Shown here piece after piece: positions 1 to 7,615 of a DNA stretch of 64,000 nt. The notes below the pieces were generated by a model, which was given only the letters and a program-made list of their open reading frames with translations, did no database searches and had not been told where the DNA came from. The stretch's first letter is position 1. Each line of letters starts with the position of its first letter. The position numbers and the translations under genes were made by a program. Source of the stretch: Amycolatopsis saalfeldensis (GTDB lineage: Bacteria; Actinomycetota; Actinomycetes; Mycobacteriales; Pseudonocardiaceae); NCBI RefSeq assembly GCF_900110575.1, contig NZ_FOEF01000005.1, positions 372,001 to 436,000 on the forward strand, written 5' to 3'.

Positions 1-1677
1 CCCGGCCCGCGCGGCTCGGTGGGCAGCGGCCACGAACTGTGCACGGATCTCCGCCAGCTCGTCGACGCTCAGCTCGCGCGGCGTCTGACTGTCCACTCGG
101 TACGGCAGCGGCGACGGTCCGCAGACCTCCCAGCCGCCTTCCGGCAGCGGGTCGTCCATGCCGTCCCACATCAGTTTCGTGGCGCCCTTCCGCCCGGAAT
201 GGCCCAGCTGCAGCCCGATCTTCGCCGGCGTCCGACCGTGCACGAAGTCGACGACGCGGGCCCACGCGCGTTCCTGCTCTTCGGTGTAGAGCCCGGGGCA
301 GCCCAGCGTGATCCGGCCCTCGGCCGAAACGCAGATCATCTCGGACATCACCAGCCCGGCGCCGCCGAGTGCCTTGCCGCCCAGGTGCACCAGGTGGAAC
401 TCACCGGGCACCCCGTCTTCGGCCGAGTACATGTCCATCGGCGAAACGACAATGCGGTTCGGCAGTTCCAGCTCGCCGATCCGCACCGGCTGGAACATCG
501 GCGGCGCCACGGCGGTGCCGAGCGTGCCGGCGAGCCATTCGTCCAGCGCCGCGGCGAATTCGCGGTCACGCAGTTTCAGATTGTCGTAGGTGACGCGGCG
601 GCTGCGCGTGAGCAGGTTGAACGCGAACTGCTCCGGCGCCTGGTGCGTGTACTGCGCCAGGTTCTCGAACCACTCCAGGCTTGCCTGCGCCGCGCGCTGC
701 GTGGACGCGACCACCGGGCGCCGCTCCTCCTCGTACGCGGTGAGAGCTTCAGGCACCGACGGCTGCTCGTGCAGGCACGCGGCCAGCGCGAGGGCGTCCT
801 CCATCGCCAGCTTCGTGCCGGAGCCGATGGAAAAGTGCGCGGTGTGCGCGGCATCGCCCAGCAGCACGACGTTCTCGTGCACCCAGCGCTCGCAGCGCAC
901 CGTGCCGAAGGTGCCCCACTTCGAGTTGTTGGCCAGCACCCGGTGCCCGTCGAGCACCTCGGCGCACAGCTCGCGGATCAGCGCGATGGACTTCTCGTCG
1001 CTCTCGCCCGGCGCCAGGTCCGTCGCGGCGATCGGCGCGAACGCGCGCTGCCAGACGTCCTCGTGCAGCTCCAGGATGAACGTGCTGCCCTCGCGGCCGT
1101 ACGGGTAGCCGTGGATCTGCATGATCCCGTGCGGGGTTTCGAGGACGTGGAACTTGAAGGCGTCGAAAACCAGGTCGGTGCCGAGCCAGATGTAACGGCA
1201 GCGGCGGGTTTCGACGGTCGGCGCGAAGGACTCGGCGAACCGTGTGCGGGCCGCGGAGTTCACGCCGTCGGCCGCCACCACCAGGTCGTACTCGCGGGAC
1301 AGCTCGGCCACGTCCGGCGCGCCGGTGCGGAAGCGGACGTCGACGCCCAGCTCCCGGCAGCGCTGCTGCAGGATCGCGAGCAGCCGTTTGCGGCTCATCG
1401 CGGCGAACCCGTGCCCGCCGGAGGTGGTGACCGTCCCGCGGTAGTGCACGTCGATGTCGTCCCAGCGCGCGAACTCGCGGCTCATCGCCTCGTGCACGCC
1501 CGCGTCGGCGTGCTCGATGCCGCCGAGCGTCTCGTCGGAGAACACCACGCCGAAGCCGAACGTGTCGTCCGGCGCGTTGCGCTCCCAGACCGTGATCTCG
1601 TGCCCGGGCCCGAGCTGCTTCGCGAGGGCGGCGAAGTACAGGCCCGCCGGGCCGCCGCCGAGAACCGATATCCGCAC
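1..1677 (-). CDS. Bifunctional aryl-CoA hydroxylase/oxidoreductase (FAD monooxygenase fused to Old Yellow Enzyme), 3' end cut by window
   Basis: 559 codons are open and run off the left edge. The N-terminus (VRISVLGGGPAGLYFAAL) is a Rossmann FAD site, and a GD-type FAD motif (LLGDAAHTAHFSIGSGTK) sits near residue 265, as in class A flavin monooxygenases. From about residue 385 an Old Yellow Enzyme domain begins (MFQPVRIGELELPNRIVVSPM). This fusion is the architecture of salicylyl-CoA 5-hydroxylase/oxidoreductase and of 2-aminobenzoyl-CoA monooxygenase/reductase, which hydroxylate and then reduce an aromatic CoA thioester. The divergent RidA gene and nearby PaaX regulator favour an aryl-CoA catabolic cluster continuing to the left. 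The GTG start is chosen because it begins the FAD motif at the usual distance and a -10 lies 7 nt upstream. The exact substrate is not decided by the sequence. Confidence 0.85.
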   Translation of the reverse strand, partial: MRISVLGGGPAGLYFAALAKQLGPGHEITVWERNAPDDTFGFGVVFSDETLGGIEHADAGVHEAMSREFARWDDIDVHYRGTVTTSGGHGFAAMSRKRLLAILQQRCRELGVDVRFRTGAPDVAELSREYDLVVAADGVNSAARTRFAESFAPTVETRRCRYIWLGTDLVFDAFKFHVLETPHGIMQIHGYPYGREGSTFILELHEDVWQRAFAPIAATDLAPGESDEKSIALIRELCAEVLDGHRVLANNSKWGTFGTVRCERWVHENVVLLGDAAHTAHFSIGSGTKLAMEDALALAACLHEQPSVPEALTAYEEERRPVVASTQRAAQASLEWFENLAQYTHQAPEQFAFNLLTRSRRVTYDNLKLRDREFAAALDEWLAGTLGTAVAPPMFQPVRIGELELPNRIVVSPMDMYSAEDGVPGEFHLVHLGGKALGGAGLVMSEMICVSAEGRITLGCPGLYTEEQERAWARVVDFVHGRTPAKIGLQLGHSGRKGATKLMWDGMDDPLPEGGWEVCGPSPLPYRVDSQTPRELSVDELAEIRAQFVAAAHRAARAG

Positions 1678-1684
1678 GACGATG

Positions 1685-1714
1685 AGGATATGTCGTCTGC
1701 CCTACGATCGTCAA
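1685..1714 (-). promoter_or_regulatory. Promoter of the aryl-CoA hydroxylase gene, probably leaderless
   Basis: On the minus strand TTGACG (1714-1709), an 18-nt spacer and TATCCT (1690-1685) form a good -35/-10 pair. The -10 ends 7 nt before the GTG at 1677, so transcription should start at or next to the start codon. No Shine-Dalgarno is present, which agrees with a leaderless mRNA. Confidence 0.55.
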
Positions 1715-1731
1715 GAATGCGATAGATGGGT

Positions 1732-1737
1732 TAGGCT
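1732..1737 (+). promoter_or_regulatory. -10 element of the RidA gene, probably leaderless
   Basis: TAGGCT ends 7 nt before the ATG at 1745 and no ribosome binding site intervenes. The same hexamer stands at the same kind of distance before galU at 61387. Confidence 0.45.
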
Positions 1738-1744
1738 CGGCCGC

Positions 1745-2137
1745 ATGGAGCGTTTCAACCCGCCCGAGCTGGGCCGTCCGTCGGGCTTCTCGCACGCCGT
1801 GGCCGCCGAGGGCCGGGTGGTTTTCCTCGCCGGGCAGACCGCGCTGGACGCGGGCAACAAGATCGTCGGCGAGGGGGTGGTCGAGCAGTTCGAACGCGCG
1901 CTCGGCAACCTGCTGACGTCGCTGCGCGCGGCCGGCGGCGAACCGGCCGACCTCTGCAGCGTGACGATCTACCTCGTCGACATGGACGACTACAAGGCGC
2001 ACGCGCGCGAGATCGGCCAGGTGTGGAAACGCTTGGTGGGCAAGGAATACCCGGCGATGGCGGGCATCGGCGTGAGCCGGTTGTGGGACGTCGAGGCGCT
2101 GGTGGAGGTGCAGGGCTTCGCGGTCCTCAGCCGCTGA
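1745..2137 (+). CDS. RidA family protein (YjgF/YER057c/UK114)
   Basis: 130 residues, the usual RidA length, with typical core stretches (GRVVFLAGQTALD near residue 24, SVTIYLVDMDDY, and VSRLWDVEALVEVQGFAV at the C-terminus). RidA proteins hydrolyse reactive enamine/imine intermediates. The catalytic-type Arg of true RidA is not clearly placed, so it may belong to an Rid subfamily with another activity. It is divergent from the aryl-CoA hydroxylase gene by 67 bp. If that enzyme acts on 2-aminobenzoyl-CoA, a RidA protein would make sense in releasing ammonia from the ring product; that is inference from the neighbour. Confidence 0.85.
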   Translation: MERFNPPELGRPSGFSHAVAAEGRVVFLAGQTALDAGNKIVGEGVVEQFERALGNLLTSLRAAGGEPADLCSVTIYLVDMDDYKAHAREIGQVWKRLVGKEYPAMAGIGVSRLWDVEALVEVQGFAVLSR

Positions 2138-2141
2138 ATTG

Positions 2142-2990
2142 TCAACCGCCGAGCGTCTCCAGCAGATACGCGCGCGCCGGGGCTTCGAGACGCTCGTGCA
2201 GCGTGAAGAACACCTCGGCGGCGCGGATGCCGGACCAGCCCGCGGGCAGCAGCTCGGCGGGCAGGCCCGGGTCGAGGTAGGGCATGCGGCGCCAGCCGGT
2301 GAGCACGCGGATGTAGTCGGCGAACGCTTCGTCGCCCGGCGTGGCGCGGCGGCGGCGCCAGCGCTCCAGCACGGGCGCGTGCTCGTCGAGGAAGGCCGTG
2401 TACAGCTGGTCGAGCTGGTCGAGGTCCCACCATTCGCGGACCTTGGCGGCGGGGTCGCCGAAGGCCAGGTGCTCGGCGCGGAACAGGTCGGCGTATTCGG
2501 CCAGGCCCAGCCGCGTCAGCGTCTCGGCGGTCACCCGGTGCAGGTGCGCCGGCGCGATCCAGACGCCGGACGCCGCGGTGCCGAAGCCCAGCCGCGCGAG
2601 CTGGGTCCGCAGCACGTGCCGTTTGTGGCGCTCGGCCTCGGGCACGGAGAACACGGCGAGCAGCCAGCCGTCGGCGACCGTGGCCCGGTCACGGCGGAAG
2701 ATACGGTCGTCGCCCTCGCGCAGGATGTCCAGCGCGGTCTCGGAAAGCTCGTACCCCGCGGTGGCCTCGTGGCGGATCGCTTCGAGGATGCCGCGCCGCT
2801 TGAGCCGCGAGATGGACGAGCGCACGGCCGGCTCGTCGACCCCCACCGCCGCGAGCAGCCCGATCAACGCGGCCACGGACAGCCAGCCACCCTCGCTGCG
2901 GTGATAGAAGCCGTACACGGACACGATCAGCTGCCGGGGTTGGGCCGCCCGCCCGGCGTCCGCCTCGGTTGACTCCGGCACGACCGTCAT
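2142..2990 (-). CDS. PaaX family transcriptional regulator
   Basis: 282 residues. An N-terminal winged helix (about residues 20-100, with RSSISRLKRRGIL as recognition region) is followed by the central and C-terminal PaaX domains (LLAVFSVPEAERHKRHVLR, then GWRRMPYLDPGLPAELLPAGWSG), the signature of the PaaX family. PaaX is the phenylacetyl-CoA-responsive repressor of phenylacetate catabolism, and relatives respond to other aryl-CoA thioesters. Its start ATG overlaps the stop of the tyrosine phosphatase gene by an ATGA, so the two are translationally coupled. The position beside the aryl-CoA hydroxylase suggests it controls that cluster. Confidence 0.88.
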   Translation of the reverse strand: MTVVPESTEADAGRAAQPRQLIVSVYGFYHRSEGGWLSVAALIGLLAAVGVDEPAVRSSISRLKRRGILEAIRHEATAGYELSETALDILREGDDRIFRRDRATVADGWLLAVFSVPEAERHKRHVLRTQLARLGFGTAASGVWIAPAHLHRVTAETLTRLGLAEYADLFRAEHLAFGDPAAKVREWWDLDQLDQLYTAFLDEHAPVLERWRRRRATPGDEAFADYIRVLTGWRRMPYLDPGLPAELLPAGWSGIRAAEVFFTLHERLEAPARAYLLETLGG

Positions 2991-3766
2991 CCGCTCACCA
3001 TAACCAATCGGCTGCGGAGATTCTCCAGGTCCGCGGAGCTCACACCGGCGTCAAGCAGGTACTTCTCCGCATCGAAGCCGTCGAGGGTGCGTAAGACGGC
3101 TTCCCGCCTGGTGGTCCCGTGCTCGGCGAGCATCGACTCGATCAGCGGTCCTTGGTCCTCAACGCCCAGCGTGGCGTAGAGGGGCCGCACCCCCTCAGTG
3201 GACAGCTCGTAGTCCGCCGCGATGGCCTCGGGCTCGACTCGGGCCAGTCCCAGCAGCATCAGCGAAACCAGGCCCGCCCGGTCCCGGCCGGACCCGCAGT
3301 GGAAGAGGACGCCGCCGGGATCTGTCCGGGCGAGCGCGGTGATGAGCGCGGCGCAGCGCTCGGGCTTCCGCTCGAGGAAGACGCGGTAGTAGAGCGGGCT
3401 GCCGTCCAGATGCTCATCGCTGATGTGCTGCCACAGCTCGACGTCTTCGACATCGTCGAGGGGGATTTCGACGCGGGTGATGCCGGACGGGGCGGTGGTG
3501 CCCGCGGCCGCGGTGAACCGGGCCGAACCCGCCGGGGTGGCGGAAGACTCCGCCGTGGGCCGGATTTCGGCGGCGTTGCGCAGGTCGACGACGGTCCGGA
3601 GGCCGGCTTCCCGGGCCTGGGACCACCCCGCTTCGGTGACGAACCGGAGATCGGCCGAGCGGAAGAAGGCGCCATGGCTGGTCAGGGGACCCGGCCGGGT
3701 CGGGAGGCCGCCGAGGTCTCTGGTGTTGAAGAAGCCTTCCCAGCCCACTGTTCTGCTCGCGTCCAT
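2987..3766 (-). CDS. Tyrosine-protein phosphatase (PtpB/LipA-like dual-specificity type)
   Basis: 259 residues. The P-loop HCGSGRDRAG fits HCX5R, with the nucleophile at Cys157. The N-terminal FFNTRDLGGLPT and the FRSADL segment are typical of the bacterial DSP-like family that includes M. tuberculosis PtpB and Listeria LipA. It should dephosphorylate phosphotyrosine proteins or phosphoinositides; no signal peptide is seen. The ATG at 3766 is chosen because the frame upstream has no family similarity. It is the first gene of a two-gene unit with the PaaX regulator. Confidence 0.85.
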   Translation of the reverse strand: MDASRTVGWEGFFNTRDLGGLPTRPGPLTSHGAFFRSADLRFVTEAGWSQAREAGLRTVVDLRNAAEIRPTAESSATPAGSARFTAAAGTTAPSGITRVEIPLDDVEDVELWQHISDEHLDGSPLYYRVFLERKPERCAALITALARTDPGGVLFHCGSGRDRAGLVSLMLLGLARVEPEAIAADYELSTEGVRPLYATLGVEDQGPLIESMLAEHGTTRREAVLRTLDGFDAEKYLLDAGVSSADLENLRSRLVMVSG

Positions 3767-3818
3767 GGGTTGAGCATTGTTCCGGCCTGATCCACGCCCG
3801 AGTACCATTTCCCGCGAG

Positions 3819-4487
3819 ATGGCGAACGTGTCCGAAGCACCGCTGTTCGGCAGGCTGACCCGCCGTGGCCGGTTGATGGCGAAGCGGACCTGCGATCGGC
3901 GCGGGCATGCGTTCGCCCTCGGCCGGTTTCTTTTCCGTACCCCCACGGCGTGGGAGTACGCGGCGGCGGTGGCGTGCGGCAGCGACCCGGCTGCGCAGCG
4001 CTGGCTGGGCTGGCTGCCCGATTCGGTGGTCGAGGAGTCCCTGCGCGCGGAGGCCATGCGGGTGGTGCCGGGCACCGGCCCGGACTGGGCGACGCCCGAC
4101 CCGCATTCGGTGGACATCGTCGCGATCGACCTCGGCGCCGGCCGGTGCGCCGGGCTGGTGAGCGTCCACTCCGGCGAGGACGGCGGGCCCGAGACCGGCG
4201 GCTACCTCGCCCCGGGCTACCGCGGCCAGGGCCTCGGCCGCGACCTGTTCGCCGCGGGCCTGCTGCTGGCCCACGAGCACCTCGGCCTGTTCCGCGTCCG
4301 CGCCGGAGCCGAGGTCGGCAACGTCGCCAGCGGCCGCTCCCTGGAAGCCGCCGGCCTCCGCCGCGCCGCGGGCCCGCCCCGCTACACACTGCCGAACGGC
4401 CGCGTCAGCGAAGCCTGGTGGTATCAGCACGACAGCCCGCGGCCGCACCGCTGCACCGGGCCGCAGGCGCAGTGGCTGGCCGGCTGA
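3819..4487 (+). CDS. GNAT family N-acetyltransferase
   Basis: 222 residues. The acetyl-CoA loop is GYRGQGLGRDLF (motif A, R/QxxGxG/A) near residue 130, followed by the N-V-A-S-GRSLEAAG segment typical of RimJ/RimL-type enzymes. The substrate is unknown. It starts 52 bp from the divergent phosphatase gene. A TTG in frame at 3777 would add 14 residues, but ATG 3819 is the more likely start. Confidence 0.8.
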   Translation: MANVSEAPLFGRLTRRGRLMAKRTCDRRGHAFALGRFLFRTPTAWEYAAAVACGSDPAAQRWLGWLPDSVVEESLRAEAMRVVPGTGPDWATPDPHSVDIVAIDLGAGRCAGLVSVHSGEDGGPETGGYLAPGYRGQGLGRDLFAAGLLLAHEHLGLFRVRAGAEVGNVASGRSLEAAGLRRAAGPPRYTLPNGRVSEAWWYQHDSPRPHRCTGPQAQWLAG

Positions 4488-4520
4488 AATCGTTGTGCCG
4501 CAGTGATTTCCGCGCGTTTG

Positions 4521-5000
4521 TCAGCGGTCTTCCGGACAGCAGTCCCCGACGTCCTGCTCGTACGCCCGCAGCGTCGAGATCACCAGCTGCCGCTCTGCGG
4601 GGGTCAGCGGCGCCAGCGCGCGTTCCCAGGCCTGCGCGCCGCGCGCCAGCCAGGCGTCGACGGCGCGGCGCTTGTCTTCCTTGATGCTCACGATGGTGCG
4701 GCGCCGGTCGCCCGGGTCTTCGGTGCGGTCGAGCAGGCCCTGGCGCGCCAGGTCGCCGACCATCAGGCTGGTCGTGGTCGGCGCGACCTTCAGCCGGCCG
4801 GCGAGTTCGGTGACCGTCATCGGGCCGTCGAACAGCAGGTAGGAGAGCAGCGAAAGGTGCCGCGGCGCGAGCGACAGGTCGGCCAGCTGCGCCGGCACCG
4901 GCGCCCGCTTCGCGCGCCCGACCAGGCGCGGCATCAGCAGGAGCAGCTCGCGGACCCCGTCGGCCACGCTCAGCCCGGGCTTGCTCTCCTCGGGGTCCAC
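4521..5000 (-). CDS. MarR family transcriptional regulator
   Basis: 159 residues with the MarR winged helix: MTVTELAGRLKVAPTTTSLMV as helix-turn-helix, then the wing RTEDPGDRRRTIV with the conserved D-x-R-D-R-R pattern. The GTG at 5000 is preferred over the ATG at 5027 because an AGAGG ribosome site stands 7 nt before it. It is divergent from the deazaflavin-dependent oxidoreductase gene; the palindrome at 5085-5103 is its likely operator. Confidence 0.88.
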   Translation of the reverse strand: MDPEESKPGLSVADGVRELLLLMPRLVGRAKRAPVPAQLADLSLAPRHLSLLSYLLFDGPMTVTELAGRLKVAPTTTSLMVGDLARQGLLDRTEDPGDRRRTIVSIKEDKRRAVDAWLARGAQAWERALAPLTPAERQLVISTLRAYEQDVGDCCPEDR

Positions 5001-5055
5001 ACGATCACCTCTCCAGCCGGAGACCATACCGGCCGGCTGCCGGGCCCCGGGTTCG

Positions 5056-5085
5056 TTGACTTCGTCTTTGCTGGCAAACTACGTT
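5056..5085 (+). promoter_or_regulatory. Promoter of the Ddn-like oxidoreductase gene
   Basis: TTGACT (5056-5061), an 18-nt spacer and TACGTT (5080-5085) lie 35 nt before the start. Transcription would begin near 5092, inside the TTGTTG/CAACAA palindrome, so a bound repressor would block it. Confidence 0.45.
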
Positions 5086-5103
5086 TGTTGTCAACGTCAA
5101 CAA
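5085..5103. promoter_or_regulatory. Palindrome between marR and the oxidoreductase gene, probable MarR operator
   Basis: TTGTTG (5085-5090), 7 nt, then CAACAA (5098-5103) form an inverted repeat that overlaps the predicted transcription start of the divergent gene. MarR proteins bind such palindromes next to their own gene. Binding is inferred from position. Confidence 0.45.
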
Positions 5104-5119
5104 CTTGGGAGAGGTACGC

Positions 5120-5524
5120 ATGTCGGACTGGAACCAGCAGATCATCGACGAGTTCCACGCGAACGAGGGCAAGGTCGGTGGCATGTTCGAGGGCAAGAAC
5201 ATGGTGCTGATCACGCACACCGGCGCGAAGAGCGGCAAGGAGCGGGTCCTGCCGCTCGTCTACACCACCGACGGCGACCGGTACGTCATCGCCGCGTCCA
5301 AGGGCGGCGCCGACACCAACCCGGACTGGTACCACAACCTGATCGCGAACCCGAAGGTCAAGGTCGAGATCGGCACCGAGAAGTTCGACGCGACCGCGAA
5401 GCTGATCGAGGACCGCGCCGAGCGCGACCGCCTGTACGCCGGCATGGTCGCCCACAACGAGGGCTTCGCCGAGTACGAGAAGAAGACCACGCGCCTCATC
5501 CCGGTGTTCGTGCTGGAGCGCTGA
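5120..5524 (+). CDS. Nitroreductase/deazaflavin (F420)-dependent oxidoreductase, Ddn family
   Basis: 134 residues with the split beta-barrel pattern of the Ddn/F420 family: MVLITHTGAKSGKERVLPLVY near residue 30, then IAASKGGADTNPDWYHNL near 60, and KVEIGTEKFDATA. These proteins use reduced F420 to reduce quinones or nitro compounds, or only bind F420. The start follows a GGGAGAGG ribosome site. It is divergent from a MarR regulator, which fits control by a redox-active or aromatic compound. Confidence 0.87.
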   Translation: MSDWNQQIIDEFHANEGKVGGMFEGKNMVLITHTGAKSGKERVLPLVYTTDGDRYVIAASKGGADTNPDWYHNLIANPKVKVEIGTEKFDATAKLIEDRAERDRLYAGMVAHNEGFAEYEKKTTRLIPVFVLER

Positions 5525-5539
5525 AACACCCCCAGCCGC

Positions 5540-6697
5540 TCAGCCGACGGTGGCCTCGATCCGGGGCTCTTCCACCACCGCCGGCTGGGCGGCTTTGGCG
5601 TTCCCGCGGGTATGGCGCCACGAGATCAGCCGCTTCCCGGTGGCGATCAGCGGCTGCTCCACCCAGCGGTGGATCAGGTCCGCGATGGCGAGCGCCACCA
5701 CGAACACCGTCACGGCCGAAACGAGCCGGTTCTGCGCCAGCGACGGCACCGCCTGGATCACGGCGAAGTGCACCGGCCCCTGCAGCAGGTACAGCGAGTA
5801 CGAGCGCTCCCCGACGAACCGCATCGGCCGCGTCGCCAGCAGCCAGCGCGCCGGTCCCGGCGACAGCAGGACCACGAGCAGCAGCATGGTCGCCGCGGCG
5901 TAGGCGACGAGCAGCAGCAGGTTCTGCCGGGTCTCGTTCCACAGCGAGTCCAGATTCGTGTGCAGCACCAGGAACCCGGCGACGATCACCAGGCCGGCGA
6001 CCGGGTGCGTCAGCGGCCGCAGGAGCGCGAAGCCGCGCCGGTGGTGCAGCACGATCGCGAGCAGGCAGCCGCTGAGCAGGATGAAGTAGTGGATGCTGGA
6101 GCGGTAGACGCTCGGGGTGAAGTCCAGCAGCCAGCCGTCGGTGGTCAGCGGCACGAGCGCGAGCAGCACGATCATCGCGCCCAGCACCAGCGCGACCTTC
6201 CGCCGGGCCGCCCCGATCCCGATCGCGACCAGCAGGAACGGCCAGACCAGGTAGAACTTCTCCTCGATGCCGAGCGTCCACGAGCCGGAGAAGAAGTTGT
6301 CCGAGCCGTTGCCGCCGGAAGCGGGGAAGAACTCGTTGAGGAAGGTCAGGTAGTACTTCAGCGCGTGCGGGAAGTCGCGGGCGAGGAACTCCCCGCGCAG
6401 CAGCACGAACGCGATGATCCCGCCGAGGATCACCAGGTACGGCGGCAGGATCCGGAACACCCGCCGCAGGTAGAAGTCCGCCAGCGAGATCCGCCCGGTG
6501 CGGTCCTGCTCGCGCAGCAGCAGCGTGGTGATCAGGAAGCCGGACAGCACGAAGAAGACGTAAACGCCCACCCAGCCCGAAAGCCAGGACCACTTGGGCC
6601 CGGCGAAGTGGAAGAACACGACGATCGTCGCGGCGATCGCCCGCAGCCCGTCGAGGCCGGGAAACCTGCGCATGCCGAGGTACTCGTCATGGCTCAT
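5540..6697 (-). CDS. Acyltransferase family 3 membrane protein (OafA/YrhL type)
   Basis: 385 residues with about ten hydrophobic segments. The N-terminal RFPGLDGLRAIAATIVVFFHF holds the conserved R near LDGLRA and the His in TM1; GVYVFFVLSGFLITTLLLRE and FYLRRVFRILPPYLVIL are family hallmarks. Such proteins O-acylate surface glycans, lipids or secondary metabolites at the membrane. The ATG at 6697 is chosen because residues upstream look non-coding; a GTG four codons earlier is possible. No acceptor is suggested by the neighbours. Confidence 0.88.
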   Translation of the reverse strand: MSHDEYLGMRRFPGLDGLRAIAATIVVFFHFAGPKWSWLSGWVGVYVFFVLSGFLITTLLLREQDRTGRISLADFYLRRVFRILPPYLVILGGIIAFVLLRGEFLARDFPHALKYYLTFLNEFFPASGGNGSDNFFSGSWTLGIEEKFYLVWPFLLVAIGIGAARRKVALVLGAMIVLLALVPLTTDGWLLDFTPSVYRSSIHYFILLSGCLLAIVLHHRRGFALLRPLTHPVAGLVIVAGFLVLHTNLDSLWNETRQNLLLLVAYAAATMLLLVVLLSPGPARWLLATRPMRFVGERSYSLYLLQGPVHFAVIQAVPSLAQNRLVSAVTVFVVALAIADLIHRWVEQPLIATGKRLISWRHTRGNAKAAQPAVVEEPRIEATVG

Positions 6698-6937
6698 GGT
6701 GCGCACAGGCTGGACCCCCGTCGACGGTTCGGTGGCGGAAGTATAAATGGGGCGTTTGGGGCCCGTGACGTGCGCGGTGCACTCGGGTTGCCTCCGTGCG
6801 GACGATCCCACAACGGCGCATCCCCACGGGGGTGGTGAGCATCTACCACTGTGAAGGCGATCGAGGTGAATGAATCACCAGCGGATCGCCTGCCCCGGGC
6901 GGAGCGTCCGCCCGGGCCCAGCAGGAGGGGAAAACCG

Positions 6938-7474
6938 ATGAACACTCTTCGCCGCACTGTCGCCGCCCTCGCCGTCGCCGGTGCCACCGCCGGGCTGACC
7001 GCGCTGGCCGCCGGAACCGCGAACGCGATGCCGACCGACTTCACCTGCACCTCCGGCCAGCTCACCACCAAGCTCGTCTACGGCGGGGCCGGCGCGGGCA
7101 ACCGTGAGGGCTTCATCCAGTTCACCGCCAACCCGGGCGAGACCTGCACGCTGCCCGCCTCGCTGCCGGTCGACCTGGTCGGCGCCCACGACGTGCTGCT
7201 GAACCAGCAGGTCCCCGCCGAGGCCCCGGCCGTGCACCTGAGCAACGGGTCCTCGGCCTACATCCCGCTGCACTGGACGGCGATCGAGGCCCCCGCACAG
7301 CAGCAGACCCCGCTGGCGATCGACGTCACGGCGCCGCAGGAGACCACGCCGCGCGGCGATCAGAGCGACCCGCGGATCGCGGTGCCGTGGAGCCTCGGTG
7401 ACGTCGACGCCTCGCCGGAGAGTCACACCATCGACGTCGGCGCCGTCACCGCGGGCTTGGCGCCCGCCGTCTGA
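6938..7474 (+). CDS. Secreted DUF4232-like protein
   Basis: 178 residues. A Sec signal peptide (RR near the start, hydrophobic core, cleavage near ANA-MPTDF at residue 28) precedes a beta-rich domain. TCTSGQLTTKLVYGGAGAGNREGFIQF and the Gly/Asn-rich pattern resemble DUF4232 proteins, exported from many actinomycetes with unknown role. Two Cys (one after the signal, one in ETCTLP) could form a disulfide. A GGAGGGG ribosome site stands 7 nt upstream of the ATG. The 240 bp before it, between divergent genes, show no convincing promoter to me. Confidence 0.7.
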   Translation: MNTLRRTVAALAVAGATAGLTALAAGTANAMPTDFTCTSGQLTTKLVYGGAGAGNREGFIQFTANPGETCTLPASLPVDLVGAHDVLLNQQVPAEAPAVHLSNGSSAYIPLHWTAIEAPAQQQTPLAIDVTAPQETTPRGDQSDPRIAVPWSLGDVDASPESHTIDVGAVTAGLAPAV

Positions 7475-7538
7475 CGCTTCCTGGGCATGGTCCAGAAGTT
7501 CGTGCGGGCCGGTTCCGCGCCGGCCGGGACGCTGAGCC

Positions 7539-7560
7539 GGGCCCCGCGGCCGCGGGGCCC
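7539..7560. terminator. 22-bp perfect GC palindrome between convergent genes
   Basis: The 22 bp from 7539 to 7560 read the same on both strands (core CGCGGCCGCG flanked by GGGCCC arms). It lies between the ends of the DUF4232 gene and the FAD oxidoreductase gene and could act as a two-way terminator without a T run. Confidence 0.35.
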
Positions 7561-7615
7561 AGTGCGACCTGGCTGCCAGCCTCAACGTGCCGATGAGCAA
7601 GCTGATCGCGTTCGG

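Noticed and set aside
19..1725. Plus-strand frame of 568 codons at the left edge
   Set aside because: It mirrors the FAD monooxygenase on the minus strand, which has clear motifs throughout.
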